Shown here piece after piece: positions 41,843 to 53,172 of a DNA stretch of 64,000 nt. How positions within the stretch are numbered: the stretch's first letter is position 1; the number at the start of each line of letters is the position of its first letter. The notes under the pieces are model-generated. The model worked only from the letters and a program-made list of their open reading frames with translations, was not told where the DNA came from and did no database searches. The DNA is from Deltaproteobacteria bacterium. Its GTDB lineage: Bacteria > Desulfobacterota > Binatia > UBA12015. Made by a program: the position numbers and the translations under genes. Location of the stretch: positions 1 through 64,000 of the forward strand of contig VGTG01000011.1 in the NCBI GenBank assembly GCA_016874795.1. Reading direction: 5' to 3'.

Positions 41843-43288
41843 CTACGAAGCCGCCTGGAGCCGCGTCTCGATCGCCTTCAGCTCGCCCCCGCTCGACCAC
41901 TCCGGCAGCCGCGGAAGCGTGATCGAGAAGGTCGAGCCGCGCTCGGGCTCGCTCCGGAGGTGCACGGAGCCGCCGAGCCTCTGCGTCAGCTGACGCACGA
42001 TGTAGAGCCCGAGACCGCAGCCCTCGAAGCGCCGCGTGTCGGATCCGTCGGCCTGGCGGAACATCTCGAAGACGATCTCCTGGTCTTCGGGGCGGATGCC
42101 GACGCCGGTGTCGTCGACGATGACGGTGATCTCGTCGGGGCTGCCCGTGAAGCGCACGCGCACGTAGCCGGCGTCGGTGAACTTGAGGGCGTTGGCGAGG
42201 AGGTTCCGCAGGATGACGAGGAGCTTTCGCGGGTCCGTCCGGATCTCGCCCATCGGCAAGTCGGTGTCCCAGTGCAGCGCGACGTGCGGTCGCGGAATCA
42301 GGTCCGCACAGCCGAGCCGGAGCTCCGACCAGAGCGCCGCGACCGTCGAGGACCGCGCCTCGAGCGCGGTGCGTCCGGCCTCGAGCTTGCCGACCTCGAG
42401 CGTCCCTTCGACGAGCTCGAGCATCCGCGCTCCGGCGTGGCGCACCCCGCCGAGCAGCTCGCCGCGCTCGCTCGCGTCGAAGGAGGGATCACGCGCCATC
42501 TCTGCGAGCCCGATGATCACGTTCAGCGGCGTGCGGAGCTCGTGCGACATCGTCGAGACGAACTCCGTCCGCACCTGGTTCGCTTGCTCGAGCGCGGCGA
42601 TGAGTCGGCGATTCGCCTCGACTTCTCTCTTCAGCTTCTCCTCGTTGGTGCACTTCTCGAGATAGGTCTGCTTGAACGCGAACCGGTTCTTGAACTCTCG
42701 CCAGCGCAAGCGCTCGCGCGCGACGGCGCTGACCGCACCGATCAGGCCCGCGGCGGCGAATCCGACGGTGTTGTTGACGACCATCCGGACGTCGTCGATC
42801 GGACCCATCCACCACGCGTAGCCGACGTAGCTCGAGACGATCACGCCGGTCGCGAGCATCGACCATGTCGGCGACCACGGCATGAGCAGCGCGGTTCCGA
42901 GGATCAGCAAGCCGACGCCGTTCGCGTACGGGCTCGCGTGTCCGCCCGTGTGCCGCATCAAGGCGAAGATCAGGAGGCCGCCGACGAGCGTGGTCGCGAG
43001 GGCGAGCTCGCGCGGGCGCGTCGAGCCGAGCCGGCTGCCCAGCAGCAGGAGCAGAAGCACGTTGATCGCGACGTAGATGCCGCGAATCGGCAGAAAGCTC
43101 GAGGCCACGTCGGGGAAGCGGGCGTAGTCGATGAGGACGAACGCCGGCGTCACCGTGATCCAGAGGAGACACGCTGTGCGGGCCGCACGCCGGCAATGCT
43201 CGAGGCTCTCGGAGCGATACGCGAAGCGAAGATGGGGCGGAGTGCGAAGCGGCGCGACCTCGACATCGGGTGATGTCGTCGCGAACAT
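41843..43288 (-). CDS. Orphan membrane sensor histidine kinase
   Basis: This roughly 481-residue kinase has six N-terminal membrane helices (residues 35-185, MASE-like, no large periplasmic loop), then a short coiled coil. The HisKA domain carries FVSTMSHELRTPLNVIIG. The HATPase_c domain shows the N-box NLLANALKFTD, G1 VDDTGVGI, F-box FEMFRQ and G2 GCGLGLYIV. No response regulator lies within the window, so it is an orphan. A membrane-embedded sensor next to the respiratory operon could sense redox state or a lipophilic molecule; this is inference. Several in-frame starts exist (43288, 43315, 43333); 43288 is used because homology begins there. No clear ribosome site. Confidence 0.87.
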   Translation of the reverse strand: MFATTSPDVEVAPLRTPPHLRFAYRSESLEHCRRAARTACLLWITVTPAFVLIDYARFPDVASSFLPIRGIYVAINVLLLLLLGSRLGSTRPRELALATTLVGGLLIFALMRHTGGHASPYANGVGLLILGTALLMPWSPTWSMLATGVIVSSYVGYAWWMGPIDDVRMVVNNTVGFAAAGLIGAVSAVARERLRWREFKNRFAFKQTYLEKCTNEEKLKREVEANRRLIAALEQANQVRTEFVSTMSHELRTPLNVIIGLAEMARDPSFDASERGELLGGVRHAGARMLELVEGTLEVGKLEAGRTALEARSSTVAALWSELRLGCADLIPRPHVALHWDTDLPMGEIRTDPRKLLVILRNLLANALKFTDAGYVRVRFTGSPDEITVIVDDTGVGIRPEDQEIVFEMFRQADGSDTRRFEGCGLGLYIVRQLTQRLGGSVHLRSEPERGSTFSITLPRLPEWSSGGELKAIETRLQAAS

Positions 43289-43452
43289 TCGTTTGCGGTG
43301 GGCAGCAAGGCCCATACCAGCGCGGGCGTGCATCCCGGTCGAAGCGCAGGGCACCTGGTCTTGCATTCGCGCCAGCGCGACCGAATTGCTACGAGCCTCC
43401 GTCGCACGATCGCGGGTTGCCTTCGGCGCGGCCGTGTAGAATTTTCGAAGGC

Positions 43453-44739
43453 ATGCGAGAAGCCGCGAATCGAGCCTCGAAGCGAGCCACGAAGGCACGG
43501 ATCGTCGTCGTGCTGTCTTCTTGGGCATGTGCGGCGATGAGCGCGACGCTGGGCGCCGACGCGCTCGCCGCGTAGACGGGCCGCCGTCTCGCGATCGCCT
43601 GGACCGATTCCGAGTCCGGACGCGGTCGGGTGCAGGCAATCGACGTGCGTGCTCCGTGGGCGTTCGAGACGGCCGCGATCGAAACCGGCAGCGCGCCGAC
43701 GCTGCACTTCGGCGGCGGCCTCCTCTTCGCCACGAGCGCGCAGGCCGGGACGGTCACGATCATCGATCCGCACGCGTGGGAGGTGCTGCGCGTCGTCTCG
43801 CTCGGCGAGGGAAGCGAGCCGGACGACGTTTCGGCGGTGAGCCGGCGTCGCGCGTACGTTTCGCGTCGCGGTGCGACGCATCTCCTGCGTCTCGATCCCT
43901 GCACCGGCGAGACGGCGGAGGGGATCGATCTCCGGCCGCTCGCCGACGCCGACGGCATTCCCGATCTCGGCTCGACGGTGCGCGACGGCCGGAGGCTCTT
44001 CGTCCAGGTGCGCCGTCTGAACGGCGACGCACCGGGAGGTTTCGAGCATCCGGCGCAGATCGGCGTGATCGATCTCGCGACGGAGGAGCTCGTCGACGTC
44101 GACGCGCAGACGGCGGGCGTGCAGGGCATCGCTCTCGAAGGAACGCTGCCGAAGACGCGGATGCAGGTCGTGCGCTCTCCGCGCCGTCTCGTGGTCGGCG
44201 CCAGCGGCGGCTTCTTCGACGAGGGCGGCATCGAGCTGATCGACCTCGCGACCCTCGACTCGCTCGGTCTCGTCGTGCGTGAAGCCGACGCTCAGGTCGG
44301 AGCGGATCTCGGCTCGTTCGTGATGACGAAGCGCGACCGCGGATACTTGACGTATTCGACCGACCTCCTGCTCTCGTCGCACCTGCACCAGTTCGCGGTG
44401 GACGGGACGGTCGTCCCCGAGCAGCTCCACGTGTCGGTCGACTACTTCGCGCCGGCGCTCGCCCACGACCCGCCGTCGCAGAATCTCTTCGTGCCGGAAG
44501 CGGGCTTTGGAGCCGAGGGCGTTCACGTGTTCGACGCGCGGACGGGGAGACAGCTCACGGAGGAGCTGATCCGGACCAGCGGTCCTCCTTCGGATCTCGT
44601 GATCGTGGAAGGGGGGTCGCGACGCGCGGGTGGCTGTCGAGCGCCCGTCGAGGAGCCGCCGACGCTCGTTCCTCCGACCGGCTCGCGTTCGAAGCAGCTC
44701 GCGGAGGCCGAGACGGAGAGCAGCGGCCCGCCGAGCTGA
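43453..44739 (+). pseudogene. Exported beta-propeller protein split by an in-frame amber codon
   Basis: The frame from ATG 43453 encodes a typical signal peptide (KRATKARIVVVLSSWACAAM..., ending ADALAA) and then meets TAG at 43573-43575. It continues in the same frame for 388 codons as a propeller-like protein (TVTIIDPHAWEVLRVVSLGEG, HPAQIGVIDLATEELVDVDA, GGIELIDLATLDSLGLV). The stop sits exactly at the expected signal-peptidase site, so without readthrough only the signal peptide is made. An internal GTG at 43630 would give an unexported product with no ribosome site. A C-to-T or G-to-T change at one codon would explain it. Function unknown; LVIVEGG repeats suit a binding protein. Confidence 0.75.
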
Positions 44740-44745
44740 GCCCGG

Positions 44746-46071
44746 TCAGGCTTCGGACGCCGACGCGGCTGGAGGCGGTGTCGGCTTCGTCGGCGGAGCG
44801 GCGAGGTACGGCAGCAACGCCGCTCCGATGTCGACGTGCGTGCCGAGCTGCTTCCCGATTCCGGAGAGAATCCCGGAGACGCGTCCGACGGCGAGGATGT
44901 CGCTCGGGATCTCGACGAGCGGGTTCTTCTTCATCACGTCCGGGAGCGCCGCGTTGAAGTGCTCGAGCATCTCCGCGTCGGCGTAGGAGCGCTGGTTGCG
45001 GAGCGCCCAGCCGAGGAACGCCTCTCCGAGAAGAGCGAGGCTCTCGTCGCCTTCCTTGCGCGTGCGGAAGCCGAGATCGCGGAACGCCTTCCCGATGGCC
45101 GTCTTGTCGTTGCTCATGATCGCGACGACGAGGTTCGCGATCCCCGTGCGGAAGCTCGAGTCGAAGTCCTTCGCGAGGCCGAAGTCGAGCAGGACGAGCC
45201 GGCCGCCGGGCTGCACGAGGATGTTCCCGGGATGCGGGTCGGCGTGGAAGAAGCCGTGTACGAGGATCATCTCGCTGAAGAGATCGATCAGGAGGCGCGC
45301 GATCTCCTCCGGGTCGGCGCCCGCGGCGCGGAGGCCCTCGATGTCCGTCACGCGGACTCCGGGAGCGAACTCCGTCACGAGGACGCGGCGCGCGCCGATC
45401 TCGGGGACGACGGCGGGCACCATCACGTCCGTACGTGCAGCCAGGCACGCGCGCATGCGCTCGGAGTTCTTCGCCTCGTGCAGGAAGTCGAGCTCGAGCG
45501 GGACGTACTTCTCGACCTCGCGGATGAAGACGGAGAAGTCGAAGTTCCGCTCGAGAAGCGCCAGTGCGCGGACGAAGAAGCGGAAATTCGCCAGGTCCGT
45601 GCGCACGACCTCGGCGATCTCGGGATACTGGATCTTGACGGCGACCTCGCGGCCGTCGTGGAGGCGCGCGCGGTGCACCTGCGCGAGCGAGGCGGAGGCG
45701 ATCGGCTTCCGGTCGAACTCGGCGAAGATCTCCTCGATCGGGCGGCCGAGCTCTCCGCGCACCATCGGCTCGAGGTCCTCGATCGGGCGCGGCGGCACGC
45801 GGTCCTGGAGCTTCGAGAGGACCTCGACGTACGCGTCCGGCAGCACGTCGGCGCGCGAGCCGATGAACTGGCACACCTTGATCGGCAGGCCTTCGAGCCG
45901 GACGGCGAGCCGATAGATGGCGTCGGCGCTGCGACGATGCTGCCGCTCGAAGGCGGCCGTCGTGTCGCGGCCGAGGCGACTGCGGACCTGCAGCCACTTG
46001 TACCCGGCGTAGACCCGGACGACGAGCCAGCCCTGGGCGAGGAAGCGGCGGGACGGGGAGCGCGTCGGCAT
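44746..46071 (-). CDS. ABC1/AarF (UbiB-like) atypical kinase
   Basis: This 441-residue member of the ABC1 family has the nucleotide loop ASASLAQVHRARL, the invariant lysine in VAVKIQYPEI, the catalytic FFHADPHPGNIL and metal-binding LLDFGLAKD. The family's N-terminal KxGQ motif reads KVCQ here (glycine replaced by cysteine). The N-terminal 40 residues carry a basic amphipathic stretch, and no membrane helix is present. UbiB-type proteins support quinone biosynthesis as ATPases in the membrane. The ATG at 46071 is chosen because homology starts there; the upstream extension is low-complexity. Confidence 0.88.
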   Translation of the reverse strand: MPTRSPSRRFLAQGWLVVRVYAGYKWLQVRSRLGRDTTAAFERQHRRSADAIYRLAVRLEGLPIKVCQFIGSRADVLPDAYVEVLSKLQDRVPPRPIEDLEPMVRGELGRPIEEIFAEFDRKPIASASLAQVHRARLHDGREVAVKIQYPEIAEVVRTDLANFRFFVRALALLERNFDFSVFIREVEKYVPLELDFLHEAKNSERMRACLAARTDVMVPAVVPEIGARRVLVTEFAPGVRVTDIEGLRAAGADPEEIARLLIDLFSEMILVHGFFHADPHPGNILVQPGGRLVLLDFGLAKDFDSSFRTGIANLVVAIMSNDKTAIGKAFRDLGFRTRKEGDESLALLGEAFLGWALRNQRSYADAEMLEHFNAALPDVMKKNPLVEIPSDILAVGRVSGILSGIGKQLGTHVDIGAALLPYLAAPPTKPTPPPAASASEA

Positions 46072-46347
46072 CCGGGGAGTCTCGCTGAGGTCGTGCGCGA
46101 CGGCAACGTGCGTGGACGTGCCGAGGTATCCCGCGGTATCCCGCGGCGCCCGGGCGGGGCTCCCGGCCGAGCGAAGCTCTCGGTTTCGGAGATCAGGCGT
46201 TCGATTGCGATGAACGAGGTTCGCGCTTCGCTCCCGGGGTCCTGTAAGCGGCGTCGAACGACCTTTCGCGCGCCGCGGCGGGCCAGACGCCCGATTCGCC
46301 TGCGGGCCCCCTTCTCTCGCGGAGGCGACAAACGGAAACTGCCGGCC

Positions 46348-48123
46348 ATGCGGAACCGAAACGGCCTTCGGGCCCTTGCCGGCAGCCTCTTCGTGGCTGG
46401 TCTCGTGCTCGCCTGCGGCTGCGGCAGCTCCGGGGGTGGCTCGGGCTCCCAGGATGTTCCCAACACGCCGCCGCCGACCGATCCGCCCCCGACCGATCCC
46501 ACCTGTGAGGAGTCGTACGACTCCACGTTCGACGCGATTCAATCGGTCGTCTTCGAGCGTCACGGCTGCACGGCCGAGGCCTGCCACGGAAGCGCCGCCT
46601 CGGGCCGTCTCGATCTCCGGGCCGACGTGTCCTACGCGAACCTGTTCGAGGCGCCGTCCACCGCATCGTCGCTCGCCCGCGTCCATCCGGGCACGAAGGA
46701 GCGGAGCTTTCTCTGGCTGAAGCTTCTCGCCGCGAGCGACGACACCGTCGAGATCACCGGCTCGCCGATGCCGCTCGGCAGCACGCCCCTCGGCGAGACC
46801 GAGATGGAGCTGTTGCGTCTCTGGATCCAAGGCGGCGCTCCGCAGCACGGCACGGTGCAGGGAACGGAGAGCCTGCTCGACGCTTGCCTACCCGACCCCG
46901 AGCCGATCCTCATCGAGCCGCTCGACCCGCCGCCCGCCGGCGAGGGCGTGCAGCTCGTGATGCCGGATTGGGACCTGCCGCCCGGCTCGGAAAACGAGAT
47001 CTGCTTCGCGACGTATTACGACGTCTCCGATCAGGTGCCCGAGGAGTTCAAGTCGGAGGACGGCAAGTTCTTCTTCTACGAATCCTTCGAGATCCGGCAG
47101 GACCCGAGCAGCCACCACCTGCTCATCCAGGCCCCGGTCACCGCCTTCGGCGGCGAGTACGTCGATCCCTCGAACGTGTCGGGCTGGGCCTGCACCAGAG
47201 GCCCGAGCGCCGGGCAGCCGTGCGATCCGCTCGACCGTGACGCCTGCGGCGAGGGCGGCTTCTGTGCGAGCCCGATCGAGGAGACGTCCGGCTGCACGGG
47301 CTACCGGGCCGCGCCGGAGATCACGCCCGTCACGTTCAGCGGCACGCAGCAGGCGCAGTTCCTGCAAAGCAACTACCCCGGAGTGTACGTCCCGGTGCCG
47401 ATCCGGGGGCTCGTCTTCTGGAACTCGCACGCCTTCAACCTGACGACGACCGGAACCCAGATGCACGCGCGTGTGAACTTCCGCTTCGCCCGCGAGCGGC
47501 TTTACCCGGCGCAGAACTTCGGCGGCGGCAACAACCAGTTCGGCATCCCCCGGCTGATCGTCGAGGGCGCGGCGCCCTACACCGAGAAGGTGATGTGCGG
47601 CCAGGCCGTCTTGCCCAAGGGCGCGCGGCTCACCGGGCTCAACTCACACACTCACAAGCACGGCAAGCACTTCTGGTACGAGCTGCACGACGGCGAGGTC
47701 ATCTACGATTCGTACGTCTACAACGACCCGCTGCAGAAGTACTTCGAGCCGCCGCTCGCGTTCGACTCCGACTCGGCGGCGGAGCGCACCGTCAAGTTCT
47801 GCTCGTTGTACAACAACGGCGTCGGCGAGAACGGCGAGCCCGATCCCGAGGCGGTGACGCGCGCGTCGCGCATCCCGTACGGCATCCGCTTCGAAGGATT
47901 CGGCGGCTTGCTCGGTCTCTGCGAGCCGACGCGCTGCGTGAACCCCGGCAGGTACGACGTCGACTGCGACGACGGCCAGAGGAACCAGGCCGGCGACGAC
48001 ACCGCCTGCGACAGCTCGCCGGGCGCGGGAGACGGGTTCTGCGACGCCTGCGCGATCATGGGCGGCGTCACCACGGAGAACGAGATGTTCGGCCCGTCGA
48101 TCAGCTACTTCGTGCAGGAGTAA
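46348..48123 (+). CDS. Lipoprotein with CX4CH motif and copper monooxygenase-like domains
   Basis: This 591-residue protein starts with a lipoprotein signal (LVLACG) and a short Ser/Pro-rich linker. Residues 55-150 contain HGCTAEACHGS, the CX4CH variant found in myxobacterial secreted proteins. Residues 200-591 show the ligand order of PHM/DBM copper monooxygenases: paired His in SSHHLLIQ, a third His in WNSHAFNLTT, the HTH pair in NSHTHKHGKHFWYEL, and Met in the C-terminal TTENEMFGPSISYF. These are PHM's CuH and CuM ligands in order. It should hydroxylate a substrate outside the inner membrane. The substrate is unknown. The ATG has no strong ribosome site. A 10-bp duplication lies near 46125. 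Confidence 0.82.
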   Translation: MRNRNGLRALAGSLFVAGLVLACGCGSSGGGSGSQDVPNTPPPTDPPPTDPTCEESYDSTFDAIQSVVFERHGCTAEACHGSAASGRLDLRADVSYANLFEAPSTASSLARVHPGTKERSFLWLKLLAASDDTVEITGSPMPLGSTPLGETEMELLRLWIQGGAPQHGTVQGTESLLDACLPDPEPILIEPLDPPPAGEGVQLVMPDWDLPPGSENEICFATYYDVSDQVPEEFKSEDGKFFFYESFEIRQDPSSHHLLIQAPVTAFGGEYVDPSNVSGWACTRGPSAGQPCDPLDRDACGEGGFCASPIEETSGCTGYRAAPEITPVTFSGTQQAQFLQSNYPGVYVPVPIRGLVFWNSHAFNLTTTGTQMHARVNFRFARERLYPAQNFGGGNNQFGIPRLIVEGAAPYTEKVMCGQAVLPKGARLTGLNSHTHKHGKHFWYELHDGEVIYDSYVYNDPLQKYFEPPLAFDSDSAAERTVKFCSLYNNGVGENGEPDPEAVTRASRIPYGIRFEGFGGLLGLCEPTRCVNPGRYDVDCDDGQRNQAGDDTACDSSPGAGDGFCDACAIMGGVTTENEMFGPSISYFVQE

Positions 48124-48130
48124 CCGCGCT

Positions 48131-48276
48131 TCAGGGCCGCTGCCAGAACACGTTCAGGGACTCGACGACGCCGTCGTCAGCCTGGCGATAGTGGACGACG
48201 AAGGGGTCCAGCATCCGGCGTCGATCTGGGCGATTTCGACGAGGCAGCTCCGCGTGAAGCGGAGTACGAGAGCCGG
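48131..48276 (-). pseudogene. Remnant of a ParE/RelE-type toxin gene
   Basis: Two ParE-like pieces are read on the minus strand in different frames. LVLRFTRSCLVEIAQIDA (around 48275-48215) matches the family's N-terminal strand and helix, and PFVVHYRQADDGVVESLNVF (48204-48145, stop at 48131) matches its C-terminal strands. The middle of the toxin is missing and the frame shifts at the junction, so the gene is dead. No antitoxin is adjacent. Call based on pattern only. Confidence 0.4.
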
Positions 48277-48298
48277 TTCTCTCCGGCAATCCGCTTCC

Positions 48299-48754
48299 TC
48301 AGAGCTCCTTCGTCATGAAGACGCTGTTCGGGTCTTCCCGGTAGTCGGCGAAGGGCGCGCCGTACGCGAACCCGAAGCTCTCGTACAGCTTCCGAGCCGG
48401 CGAGAAGGCCCTCATCGAGCCGGTCTCCAGGCTCAACCTCCCATAGCCGCGCTCCGTCGCCTCGCGGAGGATGTGACGCAGCATCGCGCGCGCGACGCCA
48501 CGCCGGAGGTGCGCCGGAGCCGTCCGCATCGACTTGATCTCGCCGTGCGTGGCGGACAGCTCCTTCAGTGCGCCGCATCCGAGCAGCTCGCCGTCCGACC
48601 AGACCGTCCAGAACGTGACGTCCGGACCGCGCAGGGCTTCGAGGTCGAGCGCATGGACGCTCTCGGGCGGAGAGAGGCTGTGCATGCTGCGGAGATGCTC
48701 CTCGAGGAGCGCGCGAATTTCCGGGCCGGAAAGATCGTCGAGCCGGATCTCCAC
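48299..48754 (-). CDS. GNAT family N-acetyltransferase
   Basis: This 151-residue GNAT enzyme has acceptor-side helices (ALLEEHLRSMHSLSP), VWSDGELLGCGALKEL, the CoA-binding loop SMRTAPAHLRRGVARAMLRHI (motif A, R-R-G-V-A), and the C-terminal YESFGFAYGAPFADY. It belongs to the YedL/PA4866-like branch of small-substrate acetyltransferases. The GTG at 48754 begins five bases after the aconitase stop, so it is probably translated from the same transcript. The acceptor substrate is unknown. Confidence 0.9.
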   Translation of the reverse strand: MEIRLDDLSGPEIRALLEEHLRSMHSLSPPESVHALDLEALRGPDVTFWTVWSDGELLGCGALKELSATHGEIKSMRTAPAHLRRGVARAMLRHILREATERGYGRLSLETGSMRAFSPARKLYESFGFAYGAPFADYREDPNSVFMTKEL

Positions 48755-48759
48755 CGGAC

Positions 48760-51465
<2,706 letters not shown>

Positions 51466-51506
51466 GCACGCGATTTAGCCCTCGTCCGCGGGGCTCGCAA
51501 TTGTGC

Positions 51507-52733
51507 TCAATCGAGGTGCGCTGCCGCGAGGAGGTCGATCGGATGGGCGACCTCGACCGATAGGCCGCGCGCAATCGCACCGGCGCGGATCTGCAGCAGA
51601 CAGCCGGGATTCGCCGCCGCGACGACGTCCGCGCCCGAGCGCTCGACGTTCGCGAGCTTGCGCGCACCCAATCGCTGCGCGAGGGCCCGCTCCGTCAAGT
51701 TGTACGTACCGGCGCTGCCGCAGCAGAGATCGGACTCGGCGAGATCGACGAGCTCGAGGCCGGGGATCCTGTCGAGCAGCCGGCGGACCTCTCCCGCGAC
51801 GCCCTGCGCGTGCACGAGGTGACACGGATCGTGCACCGCCACGCGGCGCGGGAGCGCGCGCTTCGCCGGCGGCAAGCCGAGCTCCGCGAGGAGGGCCAGC
51901 GCATCGCGCGCGCCGTGCGCGACTCGAGCGGCGTCCTCGTTGCCGGCGAGAAGCTCGTCGTACTCGCGCAAGAGCGCGCCGCAACCCGCCGCCGTCGAGA
52001 CGAACCAGTCCGCTCCGGTCCGCGCGGCGAGGCCGGCAAGGGCACCCGCGAGCGCGCGTGCGCGTTCGTCGTCGCCGAGGTGGAGCGAGAGCGCTCCGCA
52101 GCATCCTTGCTCAGGCGGGACGAGGACGCGGACTCCGGCGTGTACGAGGAGCCGTGCGATCGCGTGCGCCGTCTCCGGGAACGACGTCTCGGCGACGCAG
52201 CCCGTGAGGAGCACCGCGGTGCCGCGCGTCGCACCCACCGGCTCGAGAACCGCCGGCAGCGTGGCGCGCTTCGAAGACGTACGCGGCAGAGCTGCCGCGT
52301 ACGCGAGCCACGGCGAGCCGGTCGCGCGCGCGAGCCGGCGCGTCCACGAGCGGCCGGCAAGAAGGCGAAGCGGAACCGCGGCGAGCGCGCGCAGGCGCGG
52401 GTTCGTCAGCATCGTGCCGAGAGCGCGCCGCGCGAGCCGTCGCGCGCGAGGCCGATGCTCTTCGAGAAACGGCCGCGCCGCCTCGATCAACGAGCCGTAC
52501 GGCACTCCCGACGGGCAAGCGGTCTCGCAGGCCCGGCAGCCGAGGCAGCCGTCGAGGTGGGCGGTCACGCCCGGCGTCGGCTCGAGCCGTCCCTCCTCGA
52601 GCGCGCGCATGAGCAGGATCCGCCCGCGCGGCGAATCGGCTTCGGTCCCGAGCTCGACGTACGTCGGACACGAGGAGAGGCAGAGGCCGCAGTGCACGCA
52701 GCTCAGAAGCCGCTCGGTCTCGACGAAGCGCAC
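51507..52733 (-). CDS. glcF: Glycolate oxidase iron-sulfur subunit
   Basis: This 408-residue protein has two 4Fe-4S ferredoxin motifs at its N-terminus (CVHCGLCLSSCP and CLGCRACETACP). Two CCG domains follow, with EQGCCGALSLH, VHDPCHLVHAQG and SDLCCGSAGTY, as in GlcF and related heterodisulfide-reductase-like subunits. It takes electrons from the GlcD/GlcE flavin subunits to the quinone pool during glycolate or D-lactate oxidation. No glcD or glcE is next to it. GTG at 52733 (VRFVETERLLSCVHC) fits the family start; a further in-frame GTG at 52781 adds 16 residues without homology. Divergent from vapB. Confidence 0.9.
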   Translation of the reverse strand: MRFVETERLLSCVHCGLCLSSCPTYVELGTEADSPRGRILLMRALEEGRLEPTPGVTAHLDGCLGCRACETACPSGVPYGSLIEAARPFLEEHRPRARRLARRALGTMLTNPRLRALAAVPLRLLAGRSWTRRLARATGSPWLAYAAALPRTSSKRATLPAVLEPVGATRGTAVLLTGCVAETSFPETAHAIARLLVHAGVRVLVPPEQGCCGALSLHLGDDERARALAGALAGLAARTGADWFVSTAAGCGALLREYDELLAGNEDAARVAHGARDALALLAELGLPPAKRALPRRVAVHDPCHLVHAQGVAGEVRRLLDRIPGLELVDLAESDLCCGSAGTYNLTERALAQRLGARKLANVERSGADVVAAANPGCLLQIRAGAIARGLSVEVAHPIDLLAAAHLD

Positions 52734-52834
52734 CTCGTGTCCATACCAACCCGGACAGCGCGCTGGGACCCACACCGACACGGTAAACGCGCTGAGAGCG
52801 GCGTGGCTCGCTACGTCTCGCGGAAGGACCTTCG

Positions 52835-52865
52835 TTGCACTGTAGGCATGATGAGCCTACAATGC
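52835..52865 (+). promoter_or_regulatory. Promoter with embedded operator of the vapBC operon
   Basis: TTGCAC (52835-52840) and TACAAT (52858-52863) are spaced by exactly 17 bp. An inverted repeat TGTAGGC-N7-GCCTACA (52841-52861), extended to 11-bp arms with one mismatch, fills the spacer and the -10 box. The predicted start falls on the A of the vapB ATG at 52870. Confidence 0.75.
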
Positions 52866-52869
52866 AGGC

Positions 52870-53172
52870 ATGGCAAAGCATGCAAAGCTATCCACGCGGG
52901 ATCGGCGCGGCCGAGCGGTGCGCCGGACGACCGTCCAGTACACTGTCCGTGACGTTCCGGCCCACGTCGATCGAGCCCTGCGGCGCAAGGCGGGCGAGGA
53001 GGGGAAGAGCCTCAACGAGGTGCTGCGCGAGGCCCTGACGAGGGAGGCCGGTGTGGGCGGGGCGGTCGAGCACCACGACCTCGACGCGCTTGCCGGTACC
53101 TGGGAGGACGATCCGGAGTTCGACCGAGCGATCGCGGAGCAGGACCGCATCGACGAAGCGCTGTGGCGATGA
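52870..53172 (+). CDS. VapB-type antitoxin (ribbon-helix-helix)
   Basis: This 100-residue antitoxin has a basic N-terminus (MAKHAKLSTRDRRGRAVRR), then a ribbon-helix-helix DNA-binding domain (residues 20-60: TTVQYTVRDVPAHVDRALRR ... KSLNEVLREAL), and an acidic C-terminal tail (EDDPEFDRAIAEQDRIDEALW) that would wrap around the toxin. It should bind the palindrome at 52841-52861 and repress its own operon. Its stop overlaps the toxin start (ATGA). Its mRNA is predicted to be leaderless, because the -10 box ends seven bases before the ATG. Confidence 0.88.
   Translation: MAKHAKLSTRDRRGRAVRRTTVQYTVRDVPAHVDRALRRKAGEEGKSLNEVLREALTREAGVGGAVEHHDLDALAGTWEDDPEFDRAIAEQDRIDEALWR

Noticed and set aside
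46120-46150. 10-bp tandem duplication GGTATCCCGC as a regulatory element
   Set aside because: Only two copies, in the gap ahead of the ABC1 kinase start; nothing else links it to a known site.
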